A stretch of 6,880 nt of DNA, taken from assembly GCA_039798265.1 (NCBI GenBank), contig JBDKGH010000091.1:1-6880 (forward strand), in the 5' to 3' direction. How positions within the stretch are numbered: the first letter of the stretch is position 1; each line of letters starts with the position of its first letter. A program made the position numbers and the translations under genes. The stretch is from JBDKGH01 sp039798265 (lineage in GTDB: Bacteria > Bacteroidota > Bacteroidia > Flavobacteriales_D > Sanyastnellaceae). Below the pieces are notes generated by a model. It was not told the DNA's origin. It did not search any database and worked only from the letters and a program-made list of their open reading frames with translations. Of the stretch, positions 1-6,880 are shown piece after piece.

Positions 1-1406
1 TCACCACCATCGCAGGAAGCTGGGTTACACACCTGTTGGATCACATCAATGAAGTTATCTGAAAGATCAATACATGCATCACCAGCTATGCCAGAGGCGG
101 GAAGGCCTGGTGTGAGTGTAGCTGGATCGAGTGTGCCTGTAAATGAGATACCCCAGATGCGCATATCGCCGGTGCTCAATCCGTCGAGTTCGATATCAGC
201 AACTTGGCTAACAAGAATAATATTGTTTAAATCATCTGTTACAATGTACCAATAGGTTTCCGCTGCTGAGGAGTTATTGGCAACAGTAACGGGTAGATTG
301 TCTAGGTCGTTACAGATATTGATAGCCGATGTAGCAGCGCCAATATTGATTTCTGCACCATCACATAGGACAGGGATGAAATTGGTAGCGCCAGGAGTTG
401 GGGCTTGTGTTACATAAGTTGAAACATCTAATGGAGTGCCGCCGTCAGGAACGCGAGCCATAGCATCGCTTACACTGCTGCCATTTGCACTTTCGTCAAT
501 TTGAGATCCACCAGGAATGAGAATATCAATAAGGGCTTGATCAACAGGATCGTTTGTAGCGTACACGATTGCATCTACCAAACCGGTGGCGGTTGGTAAT
601 GAACCATTAGGCCAAGCGGCAGCAGTACCTTCGTAAATGGCAACGGCGTCAGCTCCATTTTGGAGGCTGTTATCGGAAAAGGTGAGGTTTACGTTGGGAA
701 CTGCGGCGTTTCCTAAAACGAAGAATCCGCTTGCTGGGATCACTTGGCCGGTGAGGTCAATTGAAAAATAACTGGCGTCATTGACAGAACCTCCGTTGAA
801 GAAAACGACTACAAGTCCATCGAGGGAAGCGCCGGGCTCACCAATGATTTCAATAAACTCCCCAGTATCTGTCGTAGGTTGGTCAACATCGATTTCGTTG
901 ATGACAACAGAAGCTACATCAACCGCTGGAGGCTCGGTACCCCAAAATCCCACACCAGATTGTGTTCCGTTGCCGGTATAGTAAAATGGTCCGGTGCCAG
1001 TAATGAAGGTATTGTTGGCCCAAAGTCCGGCAGAAACGGCTACGGATTCGCGACCGAGCATTCCGCCACCCCATTCCACGAATGCAACCATAGCCGCGGC
1101 TGAACCAAAGCTACCGCTAGGTAAATACAATCCAAGGTCCGATGCTGTTGCGTTTAAGTTCCATTGCACAGTTACTTCTTCATTTGGGCTGAGATAAAGG
1201 TCGCCACTCACTACACTTGTGGGAGCCATGTTCAATGTAGCATAGCTAAAAAGCGCACAAAGACGATAGGTTGAAATGTCAGCGTCTGCTGCTCCGAAGT
1301 TTTTAATGGTAGCCTGAGATGTTGCAGGATTTACCATAGTGAATCGCAATTGCCCCTGCGAGTGAATGGACAAGAGTGCAAAACAAATGAGTAAAAGTTT
1401 TTTCAT
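1..1406 (-). CDS. Secreted lamin-tail-domain protein, C-terminus beyond window
   Basis: Reading the minus strand from the ATG at 1404-1406 gives 468 codons without a stop up to the left edge, so the gene is partial. An in-frame TAG at 1443-1445 with no ATG between fixes the start. Residues 1-19 form a signal peptide (MKK, hydrophobic core LLLICFALL, probable cleavage near SQG/Q). Residues about 20-157 look like a first beta-rich, lamin-tail-like domain (MVAFVEWGGG near 106-115, then a GLW motif). Residues about 166-260 are a clearer lamin-tail domain: VVINEIDVD, then GEFIEI, then LDGLVVVFFNG, then a GFFVLGN strand. Residues about 346-455 resemble a module I recall repeated in flavobacterial surface proteins: YWYIVTDD, then MRIWGISFTGTL, then CIDLSDNFI. 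Lamin-tail domains in bacteria occur in secreted or cell-surface proteins. No catalytic motif is visible, so an adhesion or binding role is only inferred. A T9SS sorting tail is expected beyond the edge but cannot be seen. The gene is divergent from the T9SS protein at 1610. Confidence 0.88.
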   Translation of the reverse strand, partial: MKKLLLICFALLSIHSQGQLRFTMVNPATSQATIKNFGAADADISTYRLCALFSYATLNMAPTSVVSGDLYLSPNEEVTVQWNLNATASDLGLYLPSGSFGSAAAMVAFVEWGGGMLGRESVAVSAGLWANNTFITGTGPFYYTGNGTQSGVGFWGTEPPAVDVASVVINEIDVDQPTTDTGEFIEIIGEPGASLDGLVVVFFNGGSVNDASYFSIDLTGQVIPASGFFVLGNAAVPNVNLTFSDNSLQNGADAVAIYEGTAAAWPNGSLPTATGLVDAIVYATNDPVDQALIDILIPGGSQIDESANGSSVSDAMARVPDGGTPLDVSTYVTQAPTPGATNFIPVLCDGAEINIGAATSAINICNDLDNLPVTVANNSSAAETYWYIVTDDLNNIILVSQVADIELDGLSTGDMRIWGISFTGTLDPATLTPGLPASGIAGDACIDLSDNFIDVIQQVCNPASCDGG

Positions 1407-1609
1407 CAGAAAAAATGGAATTAGGGTTGAGCACGATATTTTCTAGTTACGAAGTTCTAAATTCCTGACAACGTGCAAAGTATTTGATGGAAAAGTTATG
1501 AAGTTTTCGCTATGCAAAAGATAGGAGATTCGATGATTCTTAGGTGTTTAGGGCGAGGGCAATTGGTTTTTTAACCATATTGCAGCTGTTTGACCAAAAC
1601 TAACTTTTT
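1407..1609. promoter_or_regulatory. Divergent intergenic region with weak promoter-like elements
   Basis: This 203-base gap separates two divergent secreted-protein genes, so promoters for both should lie here. For the minus-strand gene, TACTTTG (reverse complement of 1476-1482) resembles the Bacteroidota -7 box TAnnTTTG with one base missing; no convincing -33 TTG lies at the usual distance. For the plus-strand gene, TTG at 1563-1565 and a partial -7 match ending in TTTG at 1585-1592 are spaced about 19 bases apart, which fits the Bacteroidota layout, but the TA half is absent. A small inverted repeat (TGGTT, loop TTTT, AACCA) at 1564-1577 sits on that -33 position. Neither start codon has a Shine-Dalgarno sequence; the plus-strand ATG follows a T-rich stretch, as is common in this phylum. 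The individual box assignments are weak. Confidence 0.35.
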
Positions 1610-3340
1610 ATGCTACGTGTTTTTTTGGCTTTTATAGCCGTATTAAGCCTCTCTTTCGCTAGCTCGGCGCAATGCTCTACGTGCACCCCAGATGTGTCGT
1701 GTTCAAGCCCTGATGGCTTTCCTACGATGTGTCCAGCAGAATTACCGCATGCTACGGTGGGCGTTTTCTATCAAGAACCGGTTACTTTTTTTATGCCTAC
1801 AACCATCGATGATCCTGGTAGTGGCGTAACGGCTACACTTTTAGAGATTCATATTACCAACGTGTATGGCATTCCTTTCGGCATGCAATACACGATCAAT
1901 GACGCCGATTCTATCTATCATCCTGTGGATGGTGAGAATTATGGCTGTGCTTCTGTGTGCGGTACGCCCGTATTGCCAGGGGTTTACAACGTAACGGTGG
2001 TAGTGGATGTGTTAGCTCAAGCTTTCGGTATAGAGGTGAACCAAACGCAATCATTTACCCAAGTGTTTGTGGTAGATCCTGGTCCTGGCGGAACGAATAG
2101 TTTTTCCTATGATGTTCCTGCTAACTGTGGCTCTCTCGAGGTGCAATTTGAAGCCTTACTTCAAGGTCAACCGAATCAATTGACCACTTATGAATGGAAT
2201 TTTGATAACGGCCAAACGAGCAACGTGCCCAACCCGGGTGTGGTTACCTACGATGCTGTGGGCGATTATGATGTGATACTGACCACGAGTATTTCGGACT
2301 ATGTGCTCAACCAAGTAAACCTCGATAATATCGGCGGAAACTGGGGCGGCGATATTGATGACTTTTTTGGCGAAGCCGATCCGTTTTTTGAAGTGGTGAA
2401 TGGATCAGGAGCAACTGTTTTTTCTTCGTCGTCGGCATCTGATGTCACATCTTATCAATGGACGGGCTTAAATGTGGTTTTAAATGATCCTCCTTATTCC
2501 TTGATCATTTGGGACGAAGATGTAATCTCGCAAAATGATAATTTAGGTACGGTGGGTTTTTCCATTTCGATTGGAAATAGTTTTGTTTCGAACAATGGTA
2601 ACACACTTGAATTGGTGATTGGGGTGAATGAAGTCAATCACATTGTTGACACGGCAACGGTTTCTGTTTTTCCCATTCCCGATGCTTCATTTGCCGTGAA
2701 TGGAAATACATTGGTGTGTAATGATGCGAATTTGCTCACTTACACCTGGACCGTTGAAAATGTGGTGATCGATGGAGCCACAGGACCTTCTGTGGGAATG
2801 GACTTGGGAGGAAATTATCAAGTGTATGTTACCAATGATTTTGGTTGTTCGGCCACGAGTGACGCTTATCTGTTTTGTCCCGAGATCACACCGCAATTTA
2901 ATGTAGCCTCTGATCTTCTTTCTGTAGCGGCGAATCAGGTTTCGTACCAATGGTATTTTAACGGGTTGCCACTCGATGGTGCTACCGACTATTTTATTGC
3001 CAATCCAGAAAATGGTAACTACGCTGTAGAGGTTGTTACTCCGTTCGGCTGCACCATCATGAGCGAAGTAACTACGGTATTCGTGGGTGTGGAGGAATTG
3101 GCCATGACAGCATGGAGCTTGTATCCTAACCCTGCTGTGGATATTGTTCGATTCAATTGGGAAGCAGGAATACATCAAGTAGAGGTATTCAGCATCACTG
3201 GACAGGAAGTGTTCAGTACACAGTTGCTAGCTGGACAAAATGAGCTGAACGTTTCAACTCTTGCTGCTGGTCTTTATCGTTTACGAGTGACAGATCATCA
3301 CGGACGTATTGGATTTAAACCCTTCGTTATTTCCGAATAG
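1610..3340 (+). CDS. T9SS-secreted protein with PKD, C2-like and Ig-like domains
   Basis: Complete 576-residue protein. An in-frame TAA at 1601-1603 makes the ATG at 1610 the first possible start. Residues 1-20 are a signal peptide (VFLAFIAVLSLSFASSA, cleavage before QC). Residues about 35-155 form a Cys-containing beta-rich domain ending in a GVYNVTVVVDV strand. Residues about 164-230 fit a PKD domain (YEWNFDNG at 194-201, then VVTYDAVGDYDVIL). Residues about 234-320 resemble a C2 domain: D251 and D257 in a DxxGxxDPF loop, and D302, D304 and D310 in a WDEDxxxxxDNLG loop. Residues about 356-425 and 426-493 are two Ig-like repeats, each with YxW, DGAT and FGC. Residues about 497-576 are a type A T9SS sorting domain (YPNP at 505-508, LAAGLYRLRV at 551-560). 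It should be exported by Sec, moved through the outer membrane by T9SS, and released or anchored at the surface. No enzymatic motif is visible; binding or adhesion is the best guess. Confidence 0.92.
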   Translation: MLRVFLAFIAVLSLSFASSAQCSTCTPDVSCSSPDGFPTMCPAELPHATVGVFYQEPVTFFMPTTIDDPGSGVTATLLEIHITNVYGIPFGMQYTINDADSIYHPVDGENYGCASVCGTPVLPGVYNVTVVVDVLAQAFGIEVNQTQSFTQVFVVDPGPGGTNSFSYDVPANCGSLEVQFEALLQGQPNQLTTYEWNFDNGQTSNVPNPGVVTYDAVGDYDVILTTSISDYVLNQVNLDNIGGNWGGDIDDFFGEADPFFEVVNGSGATVFSSSSASDVTSYQWTGLNVVLNDPPYSLIIWDEDVISQNDNLGTVGFSISIGNSFVSNNGNTLELVIGVNEVNHIVDTATVSVFPIPDASFAVNGNTLVCNDANLLTYTWTVENVVIDGATGPSVGMDLGGNYQVYVTNDFGCSATSDAYLFCPEITPQFNVASDLLSVAANQVSYQWYFNGLPLDGATDYFIANPENGNYAVEVVTPFGCTIMSEVTTVFVGVEELAMTAWSLYPNPAVDIVRFNWEAGIHQVEVFSITGQEVFSTQLLAGQNELNVSTLAAGLYRLRVTDHHGRIGFKPFVISE

Positions 3341-3794
3341 TAAATCGACGTATTGCATCGTTACTCGGGTATTTGGTGCGTCCGTTCCAGATCAAACTAT
3401 TTTGATCATAAATAGCGCCGCAGCATTCGGATGGGGATGTATTATAGCGAAACGATAATGTATCCACATCACCATCGCTGAACTCGAAGTAATAATCAAA
3501 ATACCTCGCATCTACATGAAGCAGTACAACACTGTCGTTGGTGTTGATATTGGTGGTGCTGTAATCGACAGTGAAAAAGATGGTGTCAGAGCCTGATAGG
3601 CGGTAAAGAGAACATTCGTAGGCGTTATATATGCCCGTCTCACCATCGAAGAGGTCGGAGTCATCTCCTATGCGAAGAACGTTGATCGGAATAACGAGTC
3701 CAGATCCTGAGCACTCCGCATCATCGCAGTTATTGCAAGAGGAGGCTAAGATGACGGTCAAAGTCAATAGGGCAATGCTGAACGTTTTTTTCAT
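3327..3794 (-). CDS. Small lipoprotein of unknown function
   Basis: The 155-residue product begins with a lipoprotein signal peptide: KK, a hydrophobic run (IALLTLTVIL) and a lipobox ASSC with the lipidated cysteine at residue 20. The mature N-terminus, CNNCDDAEC, has acidic residues at +5 and +6 counted from that cysteine, similar to the acidic lipoprotein export signal that sends Bacteroidota lipoproteins to the outer face of the outer membrane. The rest looks beta-rich, with FSDGDVDTLSF near 105-115 and a vicinal cysteine pair at 124-125 (SECCGAIYD); other cysteines are at 23, 28 and 61. I recognise no named family. The start lies 11 bases downstream of the mfd stop without a Shine-Dalgarno sequence, so the gene is probably transcribed with mfd. 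Its last 14 bases overlap the 3' end of the convergent T9SS gene. That it is a real lipoprotein gene is well supported; its role is unknown. Confidence 0.85.
   Translation of the reverse strand: MKKTFSIALLTLTVILASSCNNCDDAECSGSGLVIPINVLRIGDDSDLFDGETGIYNAYECSLYRLSGSDTIFFTVDYSTTNINTNDSVVLLHVDARYFDYYFEFSDGDVDTLSFRYNTSPSECCGAIYDQNSLIWNGRTKYPSNDAIRRFTIRK
3390..3407. repeat. Perfect 7-bp inverted repeat with 4-base loop
   Basis: GATCAAA at 3390-3396, loop CTAT, and TTTGATC at 3401-3407 form a perfect hairpin. It lies inside the lipoprotein gene and 50 bases past the stop of the plus-strand T9SS gene. It could be a weak 3'-end structure for the plus-strand transcript. The stem is AT-rich and no T tract follows (ATAAATAG), so it is not a typical intrinsic terminator, and it may be chance. 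Confidence 0.3.
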
Positions 3795-3805
3795 GAGATG
3801 ATCAT

Positions 3806-6800
3806 TTAGTTGTCGTATCCGGCCATTTTTTTCAATTGTCGTAAAGCATCATTCATCGTAATGATGTTGTTGAATGACATACGCAAGGTGTCATCTTTTT
3901 CGTACATCTTTCCAGCGGTAGGGTATTTTTTTATGAACTCTAACACGTGGCTAAACTTATCCGATTGGTAATAGGGCGAATCTTGTTTACTGATGAAGTA
4001 TCCAATCATCTTTCCGCTTTTGAGCACCAGTTTTTCAAACCCAATTTCATTAGCTAACCAACGCAAACGCATCGTATCTACCAAAGCGACTGCAGGTGGA
4101 GGAAGTTCTCCAAAACGGTCGATGAGTCGTTGTTTGTAAGCGTTTAGTTCTTCTTCAGTGCGAATGTCATCAAGTTCTTTGTATAACGCTATGCGCTCCG
4201 TAATGCTGCTGATGTATTCATCAGGGAAGAGGATTTCAAAATCGGTTTCTAGTGCGGTTTCGCGCACATAGTTTTGTGATTTTTTCATTTCATCTTCATA
4301 CAAATCTTTGAAGTGTTCTTGCTTCAATTCATCGATGGCTTCGTTCAGTATTTTCTGATAAGTTTCAAAACCAATGTCATTGATAAAACCACTTTGTTCG
4401 CCACCGAGCAAATTACCCGCACCACGGATATCAAGGTCGCGCATGGCAATGTGCAAACCAGATCCGAGGTCGCTAAATTGTTCAATCGCCGTTAGTCGTT
4501 TGCGCGAATCTTCCGGTAAGAGGTGCATGGGTGGTGCAAGCAAATAACAAAAAGCGCGTTTGTTATTTCTTCCGACTCTTCCGCGCAATTGATGCAAATC
4601 GCTCAATCCAAAGTGATGCGCATCGTTGATGATGATGGTGTTCGCATTGCTGATGTCGATGCCGCTTTCCACAATGGCTGTGCTCACCAGCACATCAAAT
4701 CCGCCTTCGATAAAGGTGGTCATTACTTCTTCCATTTCATCACCGCTTAACTGTCCGTGACCTATGCCTACGCGCACATCAGGACATAGACGTTGAATCA
4801 TGCCCGCTATTTCTTTGAGGTTTTGAATGCGGTTGTGCACAAAAAACACTTGGCCTCCGCGTTGAACTTCATAGCTTACGGCATCGCGGATTACTTCTTC
4901 GTTGAAAGGCCTTATTTCCGTTTGGATGGGATGTCTGTTAGGAGGGGCGGTTTGAATAATAGAAAGGTCTCGCGCGCCCATCAACGAAAACTGTAAGGTG
5001 CGTGGAATAGGCGTTGCCGTGAGCGTTAACGTATCCACGTTTGCTTTGAATGTTTTTAATTTATCTTTTGCTGCAACACCAAATTTTTGTTCTTCATCGA
5101 TGATGAGCAGGCCGAGGTCTTTGAATTTTACCTTGCCTCCGAGAAGGGCGTGTGTTCCAATTAAAATATCTACTTCGCCTTTTTCTACTTTCTTTAAAGT
5201 TTCGGTTTGCTGTTTGGCGGATTTGAATCGATTGATGAAATCAACTTTAGCCGGGAAGTCCTTCAAACGAGAGGCAAAGTTTTTAAAGTGCTGTAAAGAA
5301 AGAATAGTAGTAGGCACTAAAACGGCTACTTGTTTATTGTCGGCCACTGCTTTGAATGCCGCGCGCATGGCGATTTCTGTTTTTCCAAAACCAACGTCAC
5401 CGCACACGAGTCTGTCCATTGGTGCAGGCGATTCCATGTCTTCTTTTACGGCTTGCGTAGCCTTGAATTGGTCGGGAGTATCTTCATACATAAAGGATGC
5501 TTCCAGCTCCGTTTGCAGATAGCTATCAGGAGAAAAGGCAAAGCCTTTCGTTGATTTTCGTTTGGCGTAGAGCTTGATCAAATCGAAGGCTATTTCCTTC
5601 ACCTTCGTTTTGGTTTTTCTTTTCAGTGTTTGCCAAGCATTGCTTCCGAGTTTATCTATGGATGGTGCAGAACCATCTTTTCCCACAAACTTGCTAATGC
5701 GATGAAGGGAGTGTATGCTTACATAAAGAATATCACCTCCCTTGTAAGTTAAGCGAATGGCCTCTTGCTCTTTGCCATTCACATCTATTTTTTGCAAGCC
5801 AGAAAATTGACCCACGCCATGATCGATGTGCACAACATAGTCTCCTGGTTGGAGCGCCATGATTTCCTTTATCGTAAGTGCTTCTTTATTTTTCTTAAAC
5901 CCTTCTTTCAGGCGGAATCGATGATAGCGCTCAAAGATTTGGTGATCGGTGTACACGAGTACTTTTTGCTGTTTATCTACAAACCCTTCACTGAGCTCGA
6001 TGGTGATGGGATGAAAATGAACAGCGTGATCTTTGTCTTCAAATATTTGATAGAGTCGTTCTACTTGTTTGGCTTGCCCGGCTACTACTATATTGACATA
6101 GCCTTGTTTTTCATTGTTGCCTAAGTTTTCACCGAGTAACTCGAAGTTTTTGCGAAATGCGGGTTGCGGCGACATATCAAACTCTAGCACTTGGCCTTCG
6201 GCAAAGCTGCGTGCCTGGCCGAATTCAACAACTTTGAATTGCTGGAGAATTCGTTTGAATTCTTCTTTCGGAGTGTATAAAAGATCGGGCGCTACATGTT
6301 GAATGACTCCTTGAAGTTTGTTGTATTGCGCGGTGGCTTTTTCTAATTCTTTTTCAAACGTTTCATAGCATCCGGCGGCATCGCGCATCCAGATGGTTGC
6401 GGCAGGGTGAATGAACTCGAGAAAGTTGATTCGCGACTCTTCACTTTTTCTCCCACTTACGTTGGGTACAATAGTAGCGCGAGTCATTTTGGCAACAGAG
6501 AGTTGCGATACGGGATCAAATTTCCGGATGCTATCGACTTCGTTTCCGAACAATTCAATGCGGTAAGGATGATCGAAGGAAAAGGAAAAAACATCGAGAA
6601 TTCCACCGCGAACGGCGTATTGACCAGGTTCGTAAACGTAATCTACTTTTTCAAAACCATAGTCATGAAAAATCTCATCGATAAATTCGAGTGAAAGTTG
6701 ATGACCAATTTCAATGTCGTAGGTATTTGAAGCGAGTTCTTTTTGAGTCACTACTTTTTCGGCGATGGCTTCGGCGTAGGTGACCACAATAGCGCCATCC

Positions 6801-6880
6801 TTTTTTTTCTGAAGTACGTTGAGGACTTCAGCGCGCATAGCTACGTTGGCATTTTCTGTTTGCTCGGTTTCATAGGCTAC
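3806..6880 (-). CDS. mfd: Transcription-repair coupling factor Mfd, N-terminus beyond window
   Basis: Mfd is a cytoplasmic ATP-driven DNA translocase that pushes stalled RNA polymerase off damaged DNA and recruits UvrA for nucleotide excision repair. The frame is open to the right edge, giving 1024 residues; the Met at 6836-6838 is internal because homologous sequence (YETEQTENANVA) precedes it. By comparison with E. coli Mfd, about 90-100 N-terminal residues are missing. Numbering from the first visible residue: UvrB-like region to about 300 (AVRGGILDVF near 89-98); RNA-polymerase-interacting CarD-like domain about 340-391 (PGDYVVHIDHGVGQFSGL); Walker A GDVGFGKTE 494-502; DEEQ box 595-598; TATPIPRTL 621-629; motif V VSTAIVESGIDI 732-743; motif VI QLRGRVGR 764-771; GAGNLLGGEQSG 820-831, in the translocation-motif region; C-terminal autoinhibitory domain about 875-1020. 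All helicase motifs look intact. The lipoprotein gene follows after 11 bases, probably on the same transcript. Confidence 0.97.
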   Translation of the reverse strand, partial: VAYETEQTENANVAMRAEVLNVLQKKKDGAIVVTYAEAIAEKVVTQKELASNTYDIEIGHQLSLEFIDEIFHDYGFEKVDYVYEPGQYAVRGGILDVFSFSFDHPYRIELFGNEVDSIRKFDPVSQLSVAKMTRATIVPNVSGRKSEESRINFLEFIHPAATIWMRDAAGCYETFEKELEKATAQYNKLQGVIQHVAPDLLYTPKEEFKRILQQFKVVEFGQARSFAEGQVLEFDMSPQPAFRKNFELLGENLGNNEKQGYVNIVVAGQAKQVERLYQIFEDKDHAVHFHPITIELSEGFVDKQQKVLVYTDHQIFERYHRFRLKEGFKKNKEALTIKEIMALQPGDYVVHIDHGVGQFSGLQKIDVNGKEQEAIRLTYKGGDILYVSIHSLHRISKFVGKDGSAPSIDKLGSNAWQTLKRKTKTKVKEIAFDLIKLYAKRKSTKGFAFSPDSYLQTELEASFMYEDTPDQFKATQAVKEDMESPAPMDRLVCGDVGFGKTEIAMRAAFKAVADNKQVAVLVPTTILSLQHFKNFASRLKDFPAKVDFINRFKSAKQQTETLKKVEKGEVDILIGTHALLGGKVKFKDLGLLIIDEEQKFGVAAKDKLKTFKANVDTLTLTATPIPRTLQFSLMGARDLSIIQTAPPNRHPIQTEIRPFNEEVIRDAVSYEVQRGGQVFFVHNRIQNLKEIAGMIQRLCPDVRVGIGHGQLSGDEMEEVMTTFIEGGFDVLVSTAIVESGIDISNANTIIINDAHHFGLSDLHQLRGRVGRNNKRAFCYLLAPPMHLLPEDSRKRLTAIEQFSDLGSGLHIAMRDLDIRGAGNLLGGEQSGFINDIGFETYQKILNEAIDELKQEHFKDLYEDEMKKSQNYVRETALETDFEILFPDEYISSITERIALYKELDDIRTEEELNAYKQRLIDRFGELPPPAVALVDTMRLRWLANEIGFEKLVLKSGKMIGYFISKQDSPYYQSDKFSHVLEFIKKYPTAGKMYEKDDTLRMSFNNIITMNDALRQLKKMAGYDN

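Noticed and set aside
781..1197. Three overlapping short plus-strand open frames
   Set aside because: All are antisense to the lamin-tail protein, which has a signal peptide, domain motifs and an uninterrupted 468-codon frame.
2687..3178. Open frame of 163 codons on the minus strand
   Set aside because: It lies wholly inside the T9SS protein gene, antisense to clear Ig-like and sorting domains, and its product has no signal, motif or family resemblance.
3804..3806. ATG overlapping the mfd stop (TAAATG) as an alternative lipoprotein start
   Set aside because: It is out of frame with the lipoprotein and meets a TGA four codons later.
4998..5522. Open frame of 174 codons on the plus strand
   Set aside because: It is antisense to the Mfd helicase motifs; its product is low-complexity Ser/Lys/Phe-rich with no recognisable domain.
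6836..6838. Met codon as the start of mfd
   Set aside because: The frame continues upstream to the window edge with Mfd-like sequence, and a start here would remove part of the UvrB-like region.
1..6880. Defence system, CRISPR array, transposon, tRNA or rRNA
   Set aside because: No regular direct repeats, transposase or nuclease motifs, or RNA gene structures were found; nearly all of the window is explained by four coding genes.

Overview
The window comes from a bacterium of the phylum Bacteroidota, most likely the Flavobacteriales. The evidence is a C-terminal type IX secretion (T9SS) sorting domain, secreted multi-domain adhesin-like proteins with PKD, Ig-like and lamin-tail modules, a lipoprotein with acidic residues just behind its lipobox, and start codons without Shine-Dalgarno sequences. 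The family-level placement is inference.

Layout. Positions 1-1406 (minus strand) hold the 5' part of a large secreted lamin-tail-domain protein whose frame stays open through the left edge. Positions 1407-1609 are a 203-base divergent intergenic region. Positions 1610-3340 (plus strand) encode a complete 576-residue T9SS cargo protein with a PKD domain, a C2-like segment, two Ig-like repeats and a sorting tail. Its last 14 bases overlap the end of a convergent gene at 3327-3794 (minus strand), which encodes a 155-residue lipoprotein of unknown function. Eleven bases upstream of that gene ends mfd, the transcription-repair coupling factor (3806-6880, minus strand), whose N-terminus lies beyond the right edge.

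The genes fall into two groups. The divergent pair encodes surface or extracellular proteins that probably use the same export route. The second group is a housekeeping repair gene followed closely by a lipoprotein gene, probably on one transcript. There is no RNA gene, mobile element, CRISPR array or recognisable defence system. The less routine points are the edge-truncated lamin-tail protein with what looks like the first copy of a repeat module, the C2-like Ca-binding segment apparently inserted in the PKD region of the T9SS protein, the terminator-free convergent overlap, and the lipoprotein with a possible surface-export signal behind mfd.
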